A stretch of 64,000 nt of DNA from CBDCGV01 sp965216955 (lineage in GTDB: Bacteria; Bacteroidota; Bacteroidia; Chitinophagales; JADIYW01). Location: the NCBI GenBank assembly GCA_965216955.1, contig CBDCGV010000017.1, positions 271,339 through 335,338 of the forward strand. The letters run 5' to 3'. Below, piece by piece: positions 52,906-61,893 of the stretch. Both the position numbers and the translations under genes were made by a program. The first letter of the stretch is position 1. The number at the start of each line of letters is the position of its first letter. Below the pieces are notes generated by a model. The model worked only from the letters and a program-made list of their open reading frames with translations. It made no database searches and had not been told where the DNA came from.

Positions 52906-53982
52906 ATGAAGGGAAACAAATATAGAAAGCTGGTTTGTTTATTTGTAACAATGGTGTTTTTACTTGCCTTTAAAAATGTAAGTGCACAAGACCACCATTT
53001 TACTCATGTTAGTTTTAGCCCAATATATACGAACCCTGCTTTTACTGGGTTTTTTGATGGTAATGTTAGATTATATGCAAATTATAGAAATCAATACTCT
53101 AGTTTTTTAGGGAAAGGGTCTTTCCAAACTACTTATGGTGCTGCTGACGTTAGAATTCCTGTTGGTATTGGATGTAAAGATTTTGTTGGTGCTGGTTTGG
53201 TGCTTATCAATGATCGTTTTGGTGAAAACCAACTAAAATCTACAAATGTCTCCGTTGCTGCGTCTTATTCTAAATCTTTAGCAAAAGAAAGAGCCCATTC
53301 TTTAACAATAGGGGTTATGGGAACTTACTTTCAGCGTAAAATATCTACAGACTTAAGTGGCTTTGAATTTGGAAGCCAATTTGATGGGTTAATCTTTGAT
53401 CCAAACCTAAATAGTGGAGAAATTATTCCCGGATCAGTTATTAAAAGTTTAGACTTTTCTTTAGGCTTAATCTATTTTGGGCATATAACTAAAACGTTTG
53501 ACGCGTACGCTGGTTTTGCTTTTGCGCATGTAGTACGTCCAGAATTCGGGTTTAATGCTGATATAAACGAACCTCTTAACTATCGATATAGCGGGCAACT
53601 TGGGGCTTCTGTTCAATTAAATGAAGAAACCCTTATAGCACCAATAGTGTTTGTTGACTATCAGAATAAAATAACGGAAACAACTTTGGGTAGTCTGTTT
53701 AGAAATAGGCTGATAAAGATAAATGAACGCGAAACAGCTTTAATTGCAGGTGTTTACTTACGTATGCTTACAACCCCTGTAAAAACAATAGATATAGAGT
53801 CTTTAGTTGTTTTAATGGGAATAGAATACAGCGGATTGCGGTTTTCTTTTGGTTATGATGCAAATGTGAACGGTTTAAAAACAGCAACCCGTGCTCAAGG
53901 AGCCTTTGAGGTGGGTATTCGCTATACTCTTTCTAATTTGTTTGGCTGTAGACCATACAGTAGTTATTGTCCTCGACTTTAG
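52906..53982 (+). CDS. PorP/SprF-family T9SS membrane protein
   Basis: A 358-aa second PorP/SprF protein. Signal peptide, HHFTHVSFSPIYTNPAFTGF, NYRNQYSSFLG, then barrel strands; the end (FGYDANVNGLKTATRAQGAFE) is typical, with an added Cys-containing tail FGCRPYSSYCPRL. Starts 4 nt after the CHU_C gene, so all three form one operon. Confidence 0.92.
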   Translation: MKGNKYRKLVCLFVTMVFLLAFKNVSAQDHHFTHVSFSPIYTNPAFTGFFDGNVRLYANYRNQYSSFLGKGSFQTTYGAADVRIPVGIGCKDFVGAGLVLINDRFGENQLKSTNVSVAASYSKSLAKERAHSLTIGVMGTYFQRKISTDLSGFEFGSQFDGLIFDPNLNSGEIIPGSVIKSLDFSLGLIYFGHITKTFDAYAGFAFAHVVRPEFGFNADINEPLNYRYSGQLGASVQLNEETLIAPIVFVDYQNKITETTLGSLFRNRLIKINERETALIAGVYLRMLTTPVKTIDIESLVVLMGIEYSGLRFSFGYDANVNGLKTATRAQGAFEVGIRYTLSNLFGCRPYSSYCPRL

Positions 53983-54003
53983 CAGACAGCTCCAATAGGT
54001 AGT

Positions 54004-54019
54004 TGTTTCACGTGAAACA
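54004..54019. promoter_or_regulatory. parS centromere-like site 1
   Basis: Perfect 16-bp palindrome TGTTTCACGTGAAACA, identical to the bacterial parS consensus bound by ParB. In the gap before mnmG (gidA). Confidence 0.9.
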
Positions 54020-54041
54020 TAAAAAGATTTTATTTTCGTAT

Positions 54042-54057
54042 TGTTCCACGTGAAACA
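54042..54057. promoter_or_regulatory. parS centromere-like site 2
   Basis: TGTTCCACGTGAAACA, one base from a perfect palindrome and the same as the commonest Bacillus parS form. Starts 38 bp after site 1. No parA or parB in the window. Confidence 0.9.
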
Positions 54058-54095
54058 ATTGTTTACTTAGACTTTCTATAATGAAAGCTTAGTAT

Positions 54096-54123
54096 TTGTT
54101 TTAATTTTTGAACAGTATCTTTG
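54096..54123 (+). promoter_or_regulatory. Promoter of mnmG
   Basis: TTG (54096), 17 nt, TATCTTTG (54116-54123) fit the Bacteroidota consensus; the transcript should start near 54130, a few bases before the ATG at 54145. Confidence 0.65.
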
Positions 54124-54144
54124 TGCTTCTGTTGGTTTTAAGCA

Positions 54145-56007
54145 ATGTTTAAAGAATACGATATAATAGTAGTCGGGGCTGGACATGCTGGCTGTGAAGC
54201 AGCTGTTGCTGCTGCAAAAATGGGCTCTTCTGTGCTGTTGGTTACTATGAACATGAATACTATTGCTCAAATGTCTTGCAATCCGGCAATGGGCGGTGTT
54301 GCAAAAGGTCAAATATTACGAGAAATAGACGCCATGGGCGGATATAGCGGTATTGTGACAGACCGAACAATGATTCAGTTTCGAATGTTAAACAGGTCAA
54401 AGGGCCCAGCAATGTGGAGCCCTAGAGCGCAAAGTGATAGAATGCTGTTTGCGGCAGAGTGGCGTAAAATGCTAGAAGAAACATCCAATATAGATTTTTG
54501 GCAAGAGATGGTCGTTGGAATTCTTGTCGAAGAGGGTCGTGTTCTGGGGGTTAAGACGGGTATTGGTATAGAGATACGATCAAAAACAGTTATCCTAACG
54601 AATGGAACATTTTTGAATGGTTTAATTCATATTGGTGAAAAAAAATTTGGTGGCGGCAGAGCAGGAGAGAGAGCCGCAAAGGGCATAACTGAGCAGTTAG
54701 TAGAATTGGGTTTTGAAAGTGGCAGAATGAAAACAGGAACCCCCCCCAGAGTTGATGGGCGATCATTAAACTATGACAAAATGGAAGTTCAAGAAGGAGA
54801 CGAAGAAATAACAGGTTTTTCTTTCTTAGAACAAAAAAAACCAAGCAAACAAAGGCCTTGTCATATTACGTATACAAATCAACAGGTTCATGATGTTTTG
54901 AAATCGGGCTTTGAAAAATCACCCCTTTTTAATGGCCGTATAAGAGGTTTGGGTCCCAGATATTGTCCTTCGGTTGAAGATAAAATCAACAGGTTTAGCG
55001 ATAAAGACAGGCATCAGATTTTTGTAGAACCAGAAGGTTGGAATACAGTAGAGGTCTACGTTAATGGTTTCTCAACCTCTTTGCCTGAAGATGTTCAATA
55101 CAAAGCGATAAGGCTAATTCCGGGTTTTGAAGATGTTAAAATGTTTCGTCCTGGATATGCAATAGAATATGATTTTTTTCCTCCTACACAATTAAAAATA
55201 TCGTTGGAAACAAAACTGGTTGACGGTTTGTTTTTTGCTGGTCAAATTAATGGAACAACAGGTTATGAAGAAGCAGCATGTCAAGGGATGATGGCTGGAA
55301 TTAACGCACATAGAAAAATAATAGAAACAACACCCTTCGTGCTAGGTCGATCCGAAGCTTATATAGGTGTTTTAATTGACGACCTTATAAATAAAGGGAC
55401 AAAAGAGCCTTACAGAATGTTTACTTCAAGGGCAGAATATAGAATTTTGTTAAGACAGGACAACGCGGATATTCGTTTAACAGAAAAATCTAACAGTATT
55501 GGTTTTGCCAGGGAAGAAAGAGTTCAAAAGGTCTTGTCAAAGAAGGATTCTGCTGCAGAAATCTGCTCTTTTTTAAGGGAAACCAGTGTAGAGCCAAACG
55601 AGTTGAATGAAGCGCTTCAAAAAGTAAACTCTTCTAAATTGAAACAAAAGCAAAAAGCATATGGTTTGGTTGCAAGACCAAGAGTGGACCTAGCTTTTTT
55701 AAGGAAAACAGTTCCTAAAATTGATAACTTTCTAAAAACTTTTGATAAAGAGGCCCTTTATCAGGCAGAAATTAATATTAAGTATGAAGGCTACATTGAA
55801 AGAGAAAAGGAGCTGGTTGCTAAAATGAGTCGTTTAGAAGGAATTAAGCTGAAAGAGACACTTGATTATAAGAAAATACAATCTCTTTCTGCAGAAGGGA
55901 GAGAAAAGCTGCACGAAATAAGACCAGCTACTTTAGGGCAGGCAAGTAGAATTAGTGGTGTCTCGGCGTCAGATATATCCGTTTTAATGGTTTATATGGG
56001 TAGATGA
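54145..56007 (+). CDS. mnmG: tRNA uridine-5-carboxymethylaminomethyl modification enzyme
   Basis: A 620-aa FAD protein (GidA). FAD site VVGAGHAGCEAAVAAAKMG, MSCNPAMGGVAKGQ, the FLNGLIHIGEKKFGGGRAGE and KTGTPPRVDGRS blocks, and GYEEAACQGMMAGINAH. With MnmE it modifies U34 of certain tRNAs. The parS pair upstream recalls the gidA-parAB-oriC region of other bacteria. The following gene overlaps by 4 nt. Confidence 0.97.
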   Translation: MFKEYDIIVVGAGHAGCEAAVAAAKMGSSVLLVTMNMNTIAQMSCNPAMGGVAKGQILREIDAMGGYSGIVTDRTMIQFRMLNRSKGPAMWSPRAQSDRMLFAAEWRKMLEETSNIDFWQEMVVGILVEEGRVLGVKTGIGIEIRSKTVILTNGTFLNGLIHIGEKKFGGGRAGERAAKGITEQLVELGFESGRMKTGTPPRVDGRSLNYDKMEVQEGDEEITGFSFLEQKKPSKQRPCHITYTNQQVHDVLKSGFEKSPLFNGRIRGLGPRYCPSVEDKINRFSDKDRHQIFVEPEGWNTVEVYVNGFSTSLPEDVQYKAIRLIPGFEDVKMFRPGYAIEYDFFPPTQLKISLETKLVDGLFFAGQINGTTGYEEAACQGMMAGINAHRKIIETTPFVLGRSEAYIGVLIDDLINKGTKEPYRMFTSRAEYRILLRQDNADIRLTEKSNSIGFAREERVQKVLSKKDSAAEICSFLRETSVEPNELNEALQKVNSSKLKQKQKAYGLVARPRVDLAFLRKTVPKIDNFLKTFDKEALYQAEINIKYEGYIEREKELVAKMSRLEGIKLKETLDYKKIQSLSAEGREKLHEIRPATLGQASRISGVSASDISVLMVYMGR

Positions 56008-57647
56008 TAGAAATGTGTTTTAAAAAGTTAAAAATAAAGAACCTCTTTGTTGCCACCGCACTTATAAATCTGTTTAATTTTTGTGCCTTACCCTCTTCAC
56101 CAACAGGGGGCCCTAGAGATACCACAGCCCCAAAAGTTGTTGATGTTGTACCCAAAATAGGAAAAACCAATTTTTCTAATCAAGAACAGGTTAAAATAAC
56201 ATTTGATGAATATGTAAAGATTGATAACCCTTCAAATATTTTAATTACGCCTTTTGTTAACAAAGAGGATGTTAGAGTGGTCGCAAAGAAAAATATAGTA
56301 ACAATCTCGTTTAAAAAACCTTTAGCAAGTAATACGACCTATCAGGTTAATTTTAGCAATGCCATTAAAGATGTTAACGAATCAAACCCCATTGGAGATT
56401 TTACATATATCTTTTCGACAGGAGAGAAGCTAGATTCTTTAAAACTGACAGGCCAATTAAATTTGATTGGAATGGATAAAATACCGGCAAATACTTATGT
56501 GCTGTTGTACGACATAGAAGACACAAGCGGTTTTACAAGTGGCAAGCCACTATATTTTTCCAAAATAACGAATAACGGGATGTTCTCTTTTAACCATATG
56601 AGGTCTGATAGTTTTAGAGTTTTTGCGTTGTCGGATAAAAACAACAACTTATTTTTTGACCTACCAACAGAAGAAATTGGTTTTATAAAAGAGCCTGTTT
56701 TTATTAATAGGACTACAGCGCCTCTAGAGATTCCTTTGTTTGTTCCACATGAAGCCAACTATCGAATAGTTGATTATGATGGCAAGATAAGTGACAATAG
56801 AATAAGCTTGACTTTGAATAAAAATGTTTATAGCGCAGAGCAAATATTGGTTGAAAGCATGGACGGATTTTCTAGACCTATTGTTTATGACTTCAATTAT
56901 TTAAAAGAGATAGATGTTTTTTTTGGTGAAACCTTAGACTCTGTGTCTCGTGTGGATTTAAAAATAACAGTTGGAGAAAATGTAATTGACACAATCAGCG
57001 TTTTTAAACACGAAACAACAGAAGGGCTAGCCTTTCTTAAGCCAACATTGAAAAACGACAAACTGCTGAAAATAGACACATTATACGCTTTGTTTAAAGC
57101 TCCAGTTGAATACATAGTAGAAGAAAATGTATTTGTTGTTGATCTTAATAGTGGAGACAGTATCGTTCCTCTGCAAATATTTACTGAATATGAGAACAAC
57201 GTTGGTTTCTTTTCTGAACATAGTAGTTTTTCTGATGCTGGTATTAAGAGAATTGTTTTTCTAGATTCCTTCGCACATACTTCTACTAAAGAAACGAACG
57301 ATAGTGTAAATTTGGAATTTACGATAGAAGAGCCAACGTTAAGGGGGAATTTAAAACTTACATATGTTTTAACAGACACACTTTCTAACTATATTGTTAA
57401 TGTTTATAGTTCTGATTATCAATATAATAAATATCATTACATAGAAAAAGACTTTAATTTTTTTATTGAATATAAAAATATGCGACCAGGGGCTTATAAA
57501 GTGAAAATAATTAAAGACAAGAACAAAAATAGACTTTGGGATTCCGGAAGTATTAATGGATATAAGTTTCCGGAAGAAATCTATATCCATGATAAAACTT
57601 TTACCATTCGACCAAATTGGGAAACAGAAGAAGAAATAAGGTTCTAA
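56004..57647 (+). CDS. Ig-like (SbsA/Big_5) lipoprotein
   Basis: A 547-aa exported protein. The N-terminal hydrophobic stretch LFVATALINLFNFCALPSS has a lipobox-like Cys, suggesting a lipoprotein. PTGGPRDTTAPKVVDVVPK starts an SbsA-type Ig-like domain (about 40-140) with LASNTTYQVNFSNAIKD. Large beta-rich remainder ending in a calcium-like DKNKNRLWDSG segment. Role unknown; these are common in Bacteroidota beside mnmG-type genes. Overlaps mnmG (ATGA) and the MFS gene (TAATG). Confidence 0.82.
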   Translation: MIEMCFKKLKIKNLFVATALINLFNFCALPSSPTGGPRDTTAPKVVDVVPKIGKTNFSNQEQVKITFDEYVKIDNPSNILITPFVNKEDVRVVAKKNIVTISFKKPLASNTTYQVNFSNAIKDVNESNPIGDFTYIFSTGEKLDSLKLTGQLNLIGMDKIPANTYVLLYDIEDTSGFTSGKPLYFSKITNNGMFSFNHMRSDSFRVFALSDKNNNLFFDLPTEEIGFIKEPVFINRTTAPLEIPLFVPHEANYRIVDYDGKISDNRISLTLNKNVYSAEQILVESMDGFSRPIVYDFNYLKEIDVFFGETLDSVSRVDLKITVGENVIDTISVFKHETTEGLAFLKPTLKNDKLLKIDTLYALFKAPVEYIVEENVFVVDLNSGDSIVPLQIFTEYENNVGFFSEHSSFSDAGIKRIVFLDSFAHTSTKETNDSVNLEFTIEEPTLRGNLKLTYVLTDTLSNYIVNVYSSDYQYNKYHYIEKDFNFFIEYKNMRPGAYKVKIIKDKNKNRLWDSGSINGYKFPEEIYIHDKTFTIRPNWETEEEIRF

Positions 57648-58870
57648 TGTCTGAAAGGGAAAATAAAAGGCAACTCCGAACATTGGGTTTCATAATTGCA
57701 TTTGACCTTTTGAGTGCATGTATGACTGTGCCATTATTCCCGATATTGATAAAAGATGCAGAATTGGGTTTGTTGCCTGCGCATGTGGATTTTAATAATC
57801 GAAACTTACTGAATGGGTATTTGTTTGGTTTTTATGCACTCGCTCAATTTATTGGAGCACCAATTGTTGGAGCGCTTTCAGACAAGTATGGTAGAAAGAA
57901 AATATTGTCTATCGTTTTTGTTTTAAACATTTTGCAATATTTATTTATTGCGGTAAGTATTTTTTATAAAAGTATTGCGCTGTTATTTGTTTCACGGATA
58001 GTATCCGGTTTGGCAGGAGGAACCGTGTTCGTTGAACAGTCAGCAATAGCTGATTTAAGCACACCAAAAAACAAGGCAAGAAACATGGGCATTGTTGGGG
58101 CTTCTTTTGGGTTTGGATTGATAGTAGGCCCGATATTAAGTACGGTTTTGTCTGATAGTTCAATATATAAAGGGTTTAATTTGACAACACCCTTTTTGGC
58201 GATCTTATTAATTAATACGATTAACTTGGTTTTGTTACATCGGTTTTTTAAGGAAACGTATAATCGTGATAGGACAATAAGTGTAAATTTTAACTCTGGA
58301 ATAGAAAATATTAAAAGAGCAATTGTCGAACCTCAATGGAGAAGACTTTTTCTAGTAATATTTATAGTGACTATTGGTTTTATGTTTTTTCTGCAGTTTT
58401 TTCAAATTTTTTTAATGGAAAAGTTCGAAATGACTATTGTTGAACAAGGGTTGTTGTTGGCGTATTGTGGGTTGTGGATGGCAATAAGTCAAGGCTTGAT
58501 ATTACGATGGTTAACAAAATTTTATAGCGCACATGATTTGGTTCGGTTTAGCTTACCTCTCTTTGCTATAGGATATTTATTAATGCTGTTGCCAGAAACA
58601 AAAGTGATGGTTTACCTCTTTATTCCTGTTATGATTGTTTTTCAAGGGTTGGCGTTTCCAAGTTTACTGGCCATTGTTTCAAACCATGCTACAAAAGATG
58701 TTCAAGGGGAGACAATTGGAATTAACCAGTCCGTACAATCTTTAGCAGCGGCCGTTCCTGCATTATTGGTTGCTTCTTTTGTGACCAAATGGATAAATTT
58801 TCCTTTTATTTTTGGTGCGATAATGGCACTTTTAGCTTGGTTTTTATTTCTTTTTGAAAAAAATGAATGA
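57647..58870 (+). CDS. MFS transporter, TetA/multidrug type
   Basis: A 407-aa protein with twelve hydrophobic helices. GALSDKYGRKK is the loop 2-3 signature and GASFGFGLIVGPILS the helix-5 motif C of drug:H+ antiporters, which places it near TetA/DHA1. Start at ATG 57647, overlapping the stop before it by 1 nt; an upstream start would add a non-homologous arginine-rich tail. Exported compound unknown. Confidence 0.9.
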   Translation: MSERENKRQLRTLGFIIAFDLLSACMTVPLFPILIKDAELGLLPAHVDFNNRNLLNGYLFGFYALAQFIGAPIVGALSDKYGRKKILSIVFVLNILQYLFIAVSIFYKSIALLFVSRIVSGLAGGTVFVEQSAIADLSTPKNKARNMGIVGASFGFGLIVGPILSTVLSDSSIYKGFNLTTPFLAILLINTINLVLLHRFFKETYNRDRTISVNFNSGIENIKRAIVEPQWRRLFLVIFIVTIGFMFFLQFFQIFLMEKFEMTIVEQGLLLAYCGLWMAISQGLILRWLTKFYSAHDLVRFSLPLFAIGYLLMLLPETKVMVYLFIPVMIVFQGLAFPSLLAIVSNHATKDVQGETIGINQSVQSLAAAVPALLVASFVTKWINFPFIFGAIMALLAWFLFLFEKNE

Positions 58871-58933
58871 AATTTGAACGATCTAAAGAATTGGCTTGTT
58901 ATTTGATGGTAGTTTAGAATATAAAATAAAATC

Positions 58934-59428
58934 ATGAAAAAAGTATTAAGTATCTCGTTTTTGATTGCCGGACTCTGTTTTTTAGGAAACATATCTATCG
59001 CTCAAGACGCAACAACAGAAACTGTTAGCACTGAAGTAGCATTATCTACTTTAAATTTAGATGTAGAAGGAATGACTTGTCAAGGTTGTGAATACAAAGT
59101 TAAATCTGTTCTTCAAGGTATAGATGGCGTTGTAGCAACGAATAAAGTTTGTTCACAAAGTGACAAAGCCTCACTAACTTATGATCCGAAAAAGATTAGT
59201 GAAGAACAAATTATTGTGCAGCTAGCAGAGAAAACAGGTTATGGTATTTCTGTAAGTGAAAATACAGCAAAAGCTAAAACAGAATGTACAAAGTCTAAAA
59301 CAGAATGTACAAAGTCTAAGACAGAATGCACCAAGTCGAAAGCAGAATGCAAAAAATCCAAAGCAGAGTGTACGAAGTCTAAAGCAGAATGTAAGAAATC
59401 AAAAAGCACATGTACAAAAAAGAAATAA
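58934..59428 (+). CDS. Exported heavy-metal-associated (HMA) protein with Cys/Lys repeat tail
   Basis: A 164-aa protein. Signal peptide (LSISFLIAGLCFLGNISIAQ), then an HMA domain with LDVEGMTCQGCEYKV (GMTC-x2-C, about 41-50) as in copper chaperones and MerP. The last 50 residues are about seven copies of a 7-residue Lys-Ser-Lys-x-Glu-Cys-x unit, giving seven regularly spaced Cys in a very basic tail. A periplasmic metal binder is likely. The metal and the use of the tail are unknown. Confidence 0.88.
   Translation: MKKVLSISFLIAGLCFLGNISIAQDATTETVSTEVALSTLNLDVEGMTCQGCEYKVKSVLQGIDGVVATNKVCSQSDKASLTYDPKKISEEQIIVQLAEKTGYGISVSENTAKAKTECTKSKTECTKSKTECTKSKAECKKSKAECTKSKAECKKSKSTCTKKK
59274..59420 (+). 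repeat. 21-bp tandem repeat coding the Cys/Lys tail
   Basis: About seven in-frame copies of a 21-bp unit, close to AAAACAGAATGTACAAAGTC, diverging toward the 3' end. The first copies are nearly identical, so copy number may vary between strains. Confidence 0.9.
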
Positions 59429-59452
59429 AGCATATACTTTAATGGACTATTT

Positions 59453-59485
59453 AAAAAGGCGGCTTGAAAAACAAGCCGCCTTTTT
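59453..59485. terminator. Strong bidirectional terminator
   Basis: Perfect 14-bp stem AAAAAGGCGGCTTG/CAAGCCGCCTTTTT with a 5-nt loop, between the HMA gene and the convergent helicase gene. Confidence 0.93.
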
Positions 59486-59506
59486 AAATTTTAACATAGG
59501 TGAATT

Positions 59507-61039
59507 TTAATCGTAAGCGGGAATTGGCAACGTAGACCGAAGTTTTTGCTTTAGCTTTTTTTGATAATCTTCAAATAACCAATTGAAATAATTATTCGTT
59601 GTTTTGGCCATGCAATGTGTATAAACACTTAACCTAAACCTTATATCATCTTCTAAAGAGTTCATTAAGTCAACTCCTTCAAACAAGTCTTCAGCGTTTT
59701 CCAAAATCATACTATAATGATTGTCTAAAGACATATCTATCACCTTAATAGTGCTTAGCCCACGATGAATTTGTTCCGCGTATAGTGCTGCAATGTCAAA
59801 ATCAAAACTATTGGTATTTGGAAAAAGAGATTTCAATTCCTCCGGAAAAATATAATGAAGACCTTTTTCCATCTCTTGTTCCCTTTCTGTTAGGTATTCT
59901 AGATAGGTTAAAGGATTTATAAATATTTCATTCCAATCAATATAGTCTTTCCAAAGACCAAGTCTCCGCGCATTATCTCCTAAATCAATAATGTTAAACT
60001 GTTTCTTATTGGGGAGTGTTCTAGAACCTCTACCAATCATTTGGTGATAGAGCGTCAGAGATCTTGTTGCTCGATTAAGGATAATGGTTTCTACAGTTGG
60101 TTCATCAAAGCCTGTTGTAAGTATACCTACAGAGGTTAAAATAGCATTGGGGGTTTCCTTAAACCATTGAAGCGTTTCAATTCTTTCTTTCTTTTGGTTG
60201 GTACTGTCTAGGTGCTTAATGTCTAAGCCCGCCTTTTTAAAGTTTTCGTATACAGATTTAGATGTAGAAATACTACTGTTGAATATCAGTGTTTTCGTGT
60301 TTTTAGCTCTTTCAAGGTAAGAAACCATTAGTTTATCATGCATTTCAGAAGAGCCATAAACTTTGTCTAAAGAACTTACTGTAAAGTCCCCATCTGTGCC
60401 AACTTTTAGAGACTTTAACTTAACATCATAAGTATATGTTTCTGCATTGCTTAAGTATCCTTTGTCGATTAAATCAGATATGGAATCACCAACAATTAAT
60501 TTCTTATAATGTCTATTTAAGGGATTATTTAGATTAGAACTTAATGGGGTTGCCGTAACACCAAAAATCACGGCATCCTTAAAGTATTGAAAGATTTTTC
60601 TAAAAGAATTATAATGAGCTTCATCAACAATTACCAAATCAATGTGATCCAAAAAGTGCTCATCTTCTTGCAGCCGGTTGTTTAATGTTTCAACCATAGC
60701 TAAAAAACAAGCATAACTTTCCTTTTTGTCTAACTCTTTTACTTCGCTGGTTATTAGTTTACTCGGAACACCCGTTTCCTCTAAAGTTTTTGCTGTTTGC
60801 CTTAAAAGCTCTATTCTGTGTGTAAGAATCAAGACTTTTTCTTTGTTTAGATTGATGTACCTTCTTACGACTTCTGAAAAAATAATAGTCTTCCCTCCTC
60901 CTGTTGGAAGTTGAAATAAAAGATTTTGCTTTTTAGCATTTTTGTCTAAAACAGTTAGAATATCCTTAATGGCTTCCTCTTGATAAGGATAAAGCGTTTT
61001 TGCGGTGGACGGTCTTTCTGCTTTGACAACTAAATGCAT
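59507..61039 (-). CDS. DEAD/DEAH-box SF2 helicase
   Basis: A 510-aa helicase of the type-III-Res-like/RecG-like SF2 group without a nuclease domain: LPTGGGKTIIFSEV (Walker A, about 45-55), LTHRIELLRQ, VDEAHYNSFRK (DEAH), GVTATPLSS, TTGFDEPTVE and QMIGRGSRTLP (motif VI). The C-terminal 130 residues are unknown. Annotated widely in Bacteroidota core genomes; probably DNA repair. CG content is normal here, unlike the mobile element. Confidence 0.88.
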   Translation of the reverse strand: MHLVVKAERPSTAKTLYPYQEEAIKDILTVLDKNAKKQNLLFQLPTGGGKTIIFSEVVRRYINLNKEKVLILTHRIELLRQTAKTLEETGVPSKLITSEVKELDKKESYACFLAMVETLNNRLQEDEHFLDHIDLVIVDEAHYNSFRKIFQYFKDAVIFGVTATPLSSNLNNPLNRHYKKLIVGDSISDLIDKGYLSNAETYTYDVKLKSLKVGTDGDFTVSSLDKVYGSSEMHDKLMVSYLERAKNTKTLIFNSSISTSKSVYENFKKAGLDIKHLDSTNQKKERIETLQWFKETPNAILTSVGILTTGFDEPTVETIILNRATRSLTLYHQMIGRGSRTLPNKKQFNIIDLGDNARRLGLWKDYIDWNEIFINPLTYLEYLTEREQEMEKGLHYIFPEELKSLFPNTNSFDFDIAALYAEQIHRGLSTIKVIDMSLDNHYSMILENAEDLFEGVDLMNSLEDDIRFRLSVYTHCMAKTTNNYFNWLFEDYQKKLKQKLRSTLPIPAYD

Positions 61040-61062
61040 ATGGATTTTAATTTTGAGCTGTG

Positions 61063-61070
61063 CAAAAATA
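61063..61070 (-). promoter_or_regulatory. -7 box of the helicase gene
   Basis: TATTTTTG on the - strand matches TAnnTTTG, 23 nt before the start codon. No clear -33 TTG. Confidence 0.45.
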
Positions 61071-61128
61071 CAGATAAACTAACAGGTAGGTGTAATATTT
61101 TAAAATAATTAAGGGTTTGTTGATAAGT

Positions 61129-61821
61129 TTATTGGCTTGAGCCGCTTTTTTTGGGGTAAGAAAGAGAAACAGGAGATGGATAAACAGGGTTTCTTCGATT
61201 ATATGCAATAATAAAGTCAAATAAGTTAATATCTATCTTATGTTTCATAATATCATTGTAAAGTTCTTTATCATTTTTAATAAAATGTTCTACATATGGG
61301 TATTCTAACGGGTAAACTTCTCCTGTATTAATATCTAATAGCTTGTTTAAATTGAATTTGCTTTCTCCGGGCATAGGATAGTTTATAAAGGGGTTGGTAT
61401 TTCGATTTTTATTACCAATATCTATATTAAACACACATAATGCCCCTATAATATCAATTCTTGAAAAAAGAATCTGATTTTTTAGAAGATCCTTATTGGC
61501 TCCGGCTTCAAAAATACCACCACGATAATTTATATAGGGTTTCCCCTTGTAACAAATACCCCAAATTTTTCTAGAGGCAATTTTTTTCCCATTGACTTTT
61601 ATTTTGCTAATATGCTCTAAGTGGTAATCATTAGAATCAACGTAAAACAATTCCACTTCACTGCCTGTATATGTTGGGATATTTCCTTTAAACTCTTCAA
61701 ATGAAAGGTAAACACCATCTTTAAAATCGAATGTTTCGCTTAAAGGAGTGTTTTGGGCATTAAGCAAGAAAAAGCAACAACTACTCAGACATAAAAAAAA
61801 GATCGGCCTGCAGTTAAACAT
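61129..61821 (-). CDS. Secreted hypothetical protein
   Basis: About 230 aa from ATG 61821 (MFNCRPIFFLCLSSCCFFLLNAQ, signal peptide). An ATG at 61851 would place ten residues ahead of it. Mature part soluble, mixed, with FKDGVYLSFEEFKGNIP, ASRKIWGICYKGKPYINY and MPGESKFNLNKLLDI. I recall similar Bacteroidota proteins of unknown function that open with DGVYLSFEEF-like text. No catalytic motif. Confidence 0.72.
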   Translation of the reverse strand: MFNCRPIFFLCLSSCCFFLLNAQNTPLSETFDFKDGVYLSFEEFKGNIPTYTGSEVELFYVDSNDYHLEHISKIKVNGKKIASRKIWGICYKGKPYINYRGGIFEAGANKDLLKNQILFSRIDIIGALCVFNIDIGNKNRNTNPFINYPMPGESKFNLNKLLDINTGEVYPLEYPYVEHFIKNDKELYNDIMKHKIDINLFDFIIAYNRRNPVYPSPVSLSYPKKSGSSQ

Positions 61822-61893
61822 AAGGTCCTTTAATAAACAAAGGTATACCATAATAAGTAATTAAACACATAAAACGTGCCTAACTACCTATTA

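Noticed and set aside
56897..57379. 160-aa frame antisense to the Ig-like lipoprotein gene
   Set aside because: The forward protein is continuous and overlaps its neighbours in an operon-like manner.
59274..59420. CRISPR-like array from the 21-bp repeats
   Set aside because: Repeats are in frame, contiguous without spacers, and encode a regular Cys/Lys tail.
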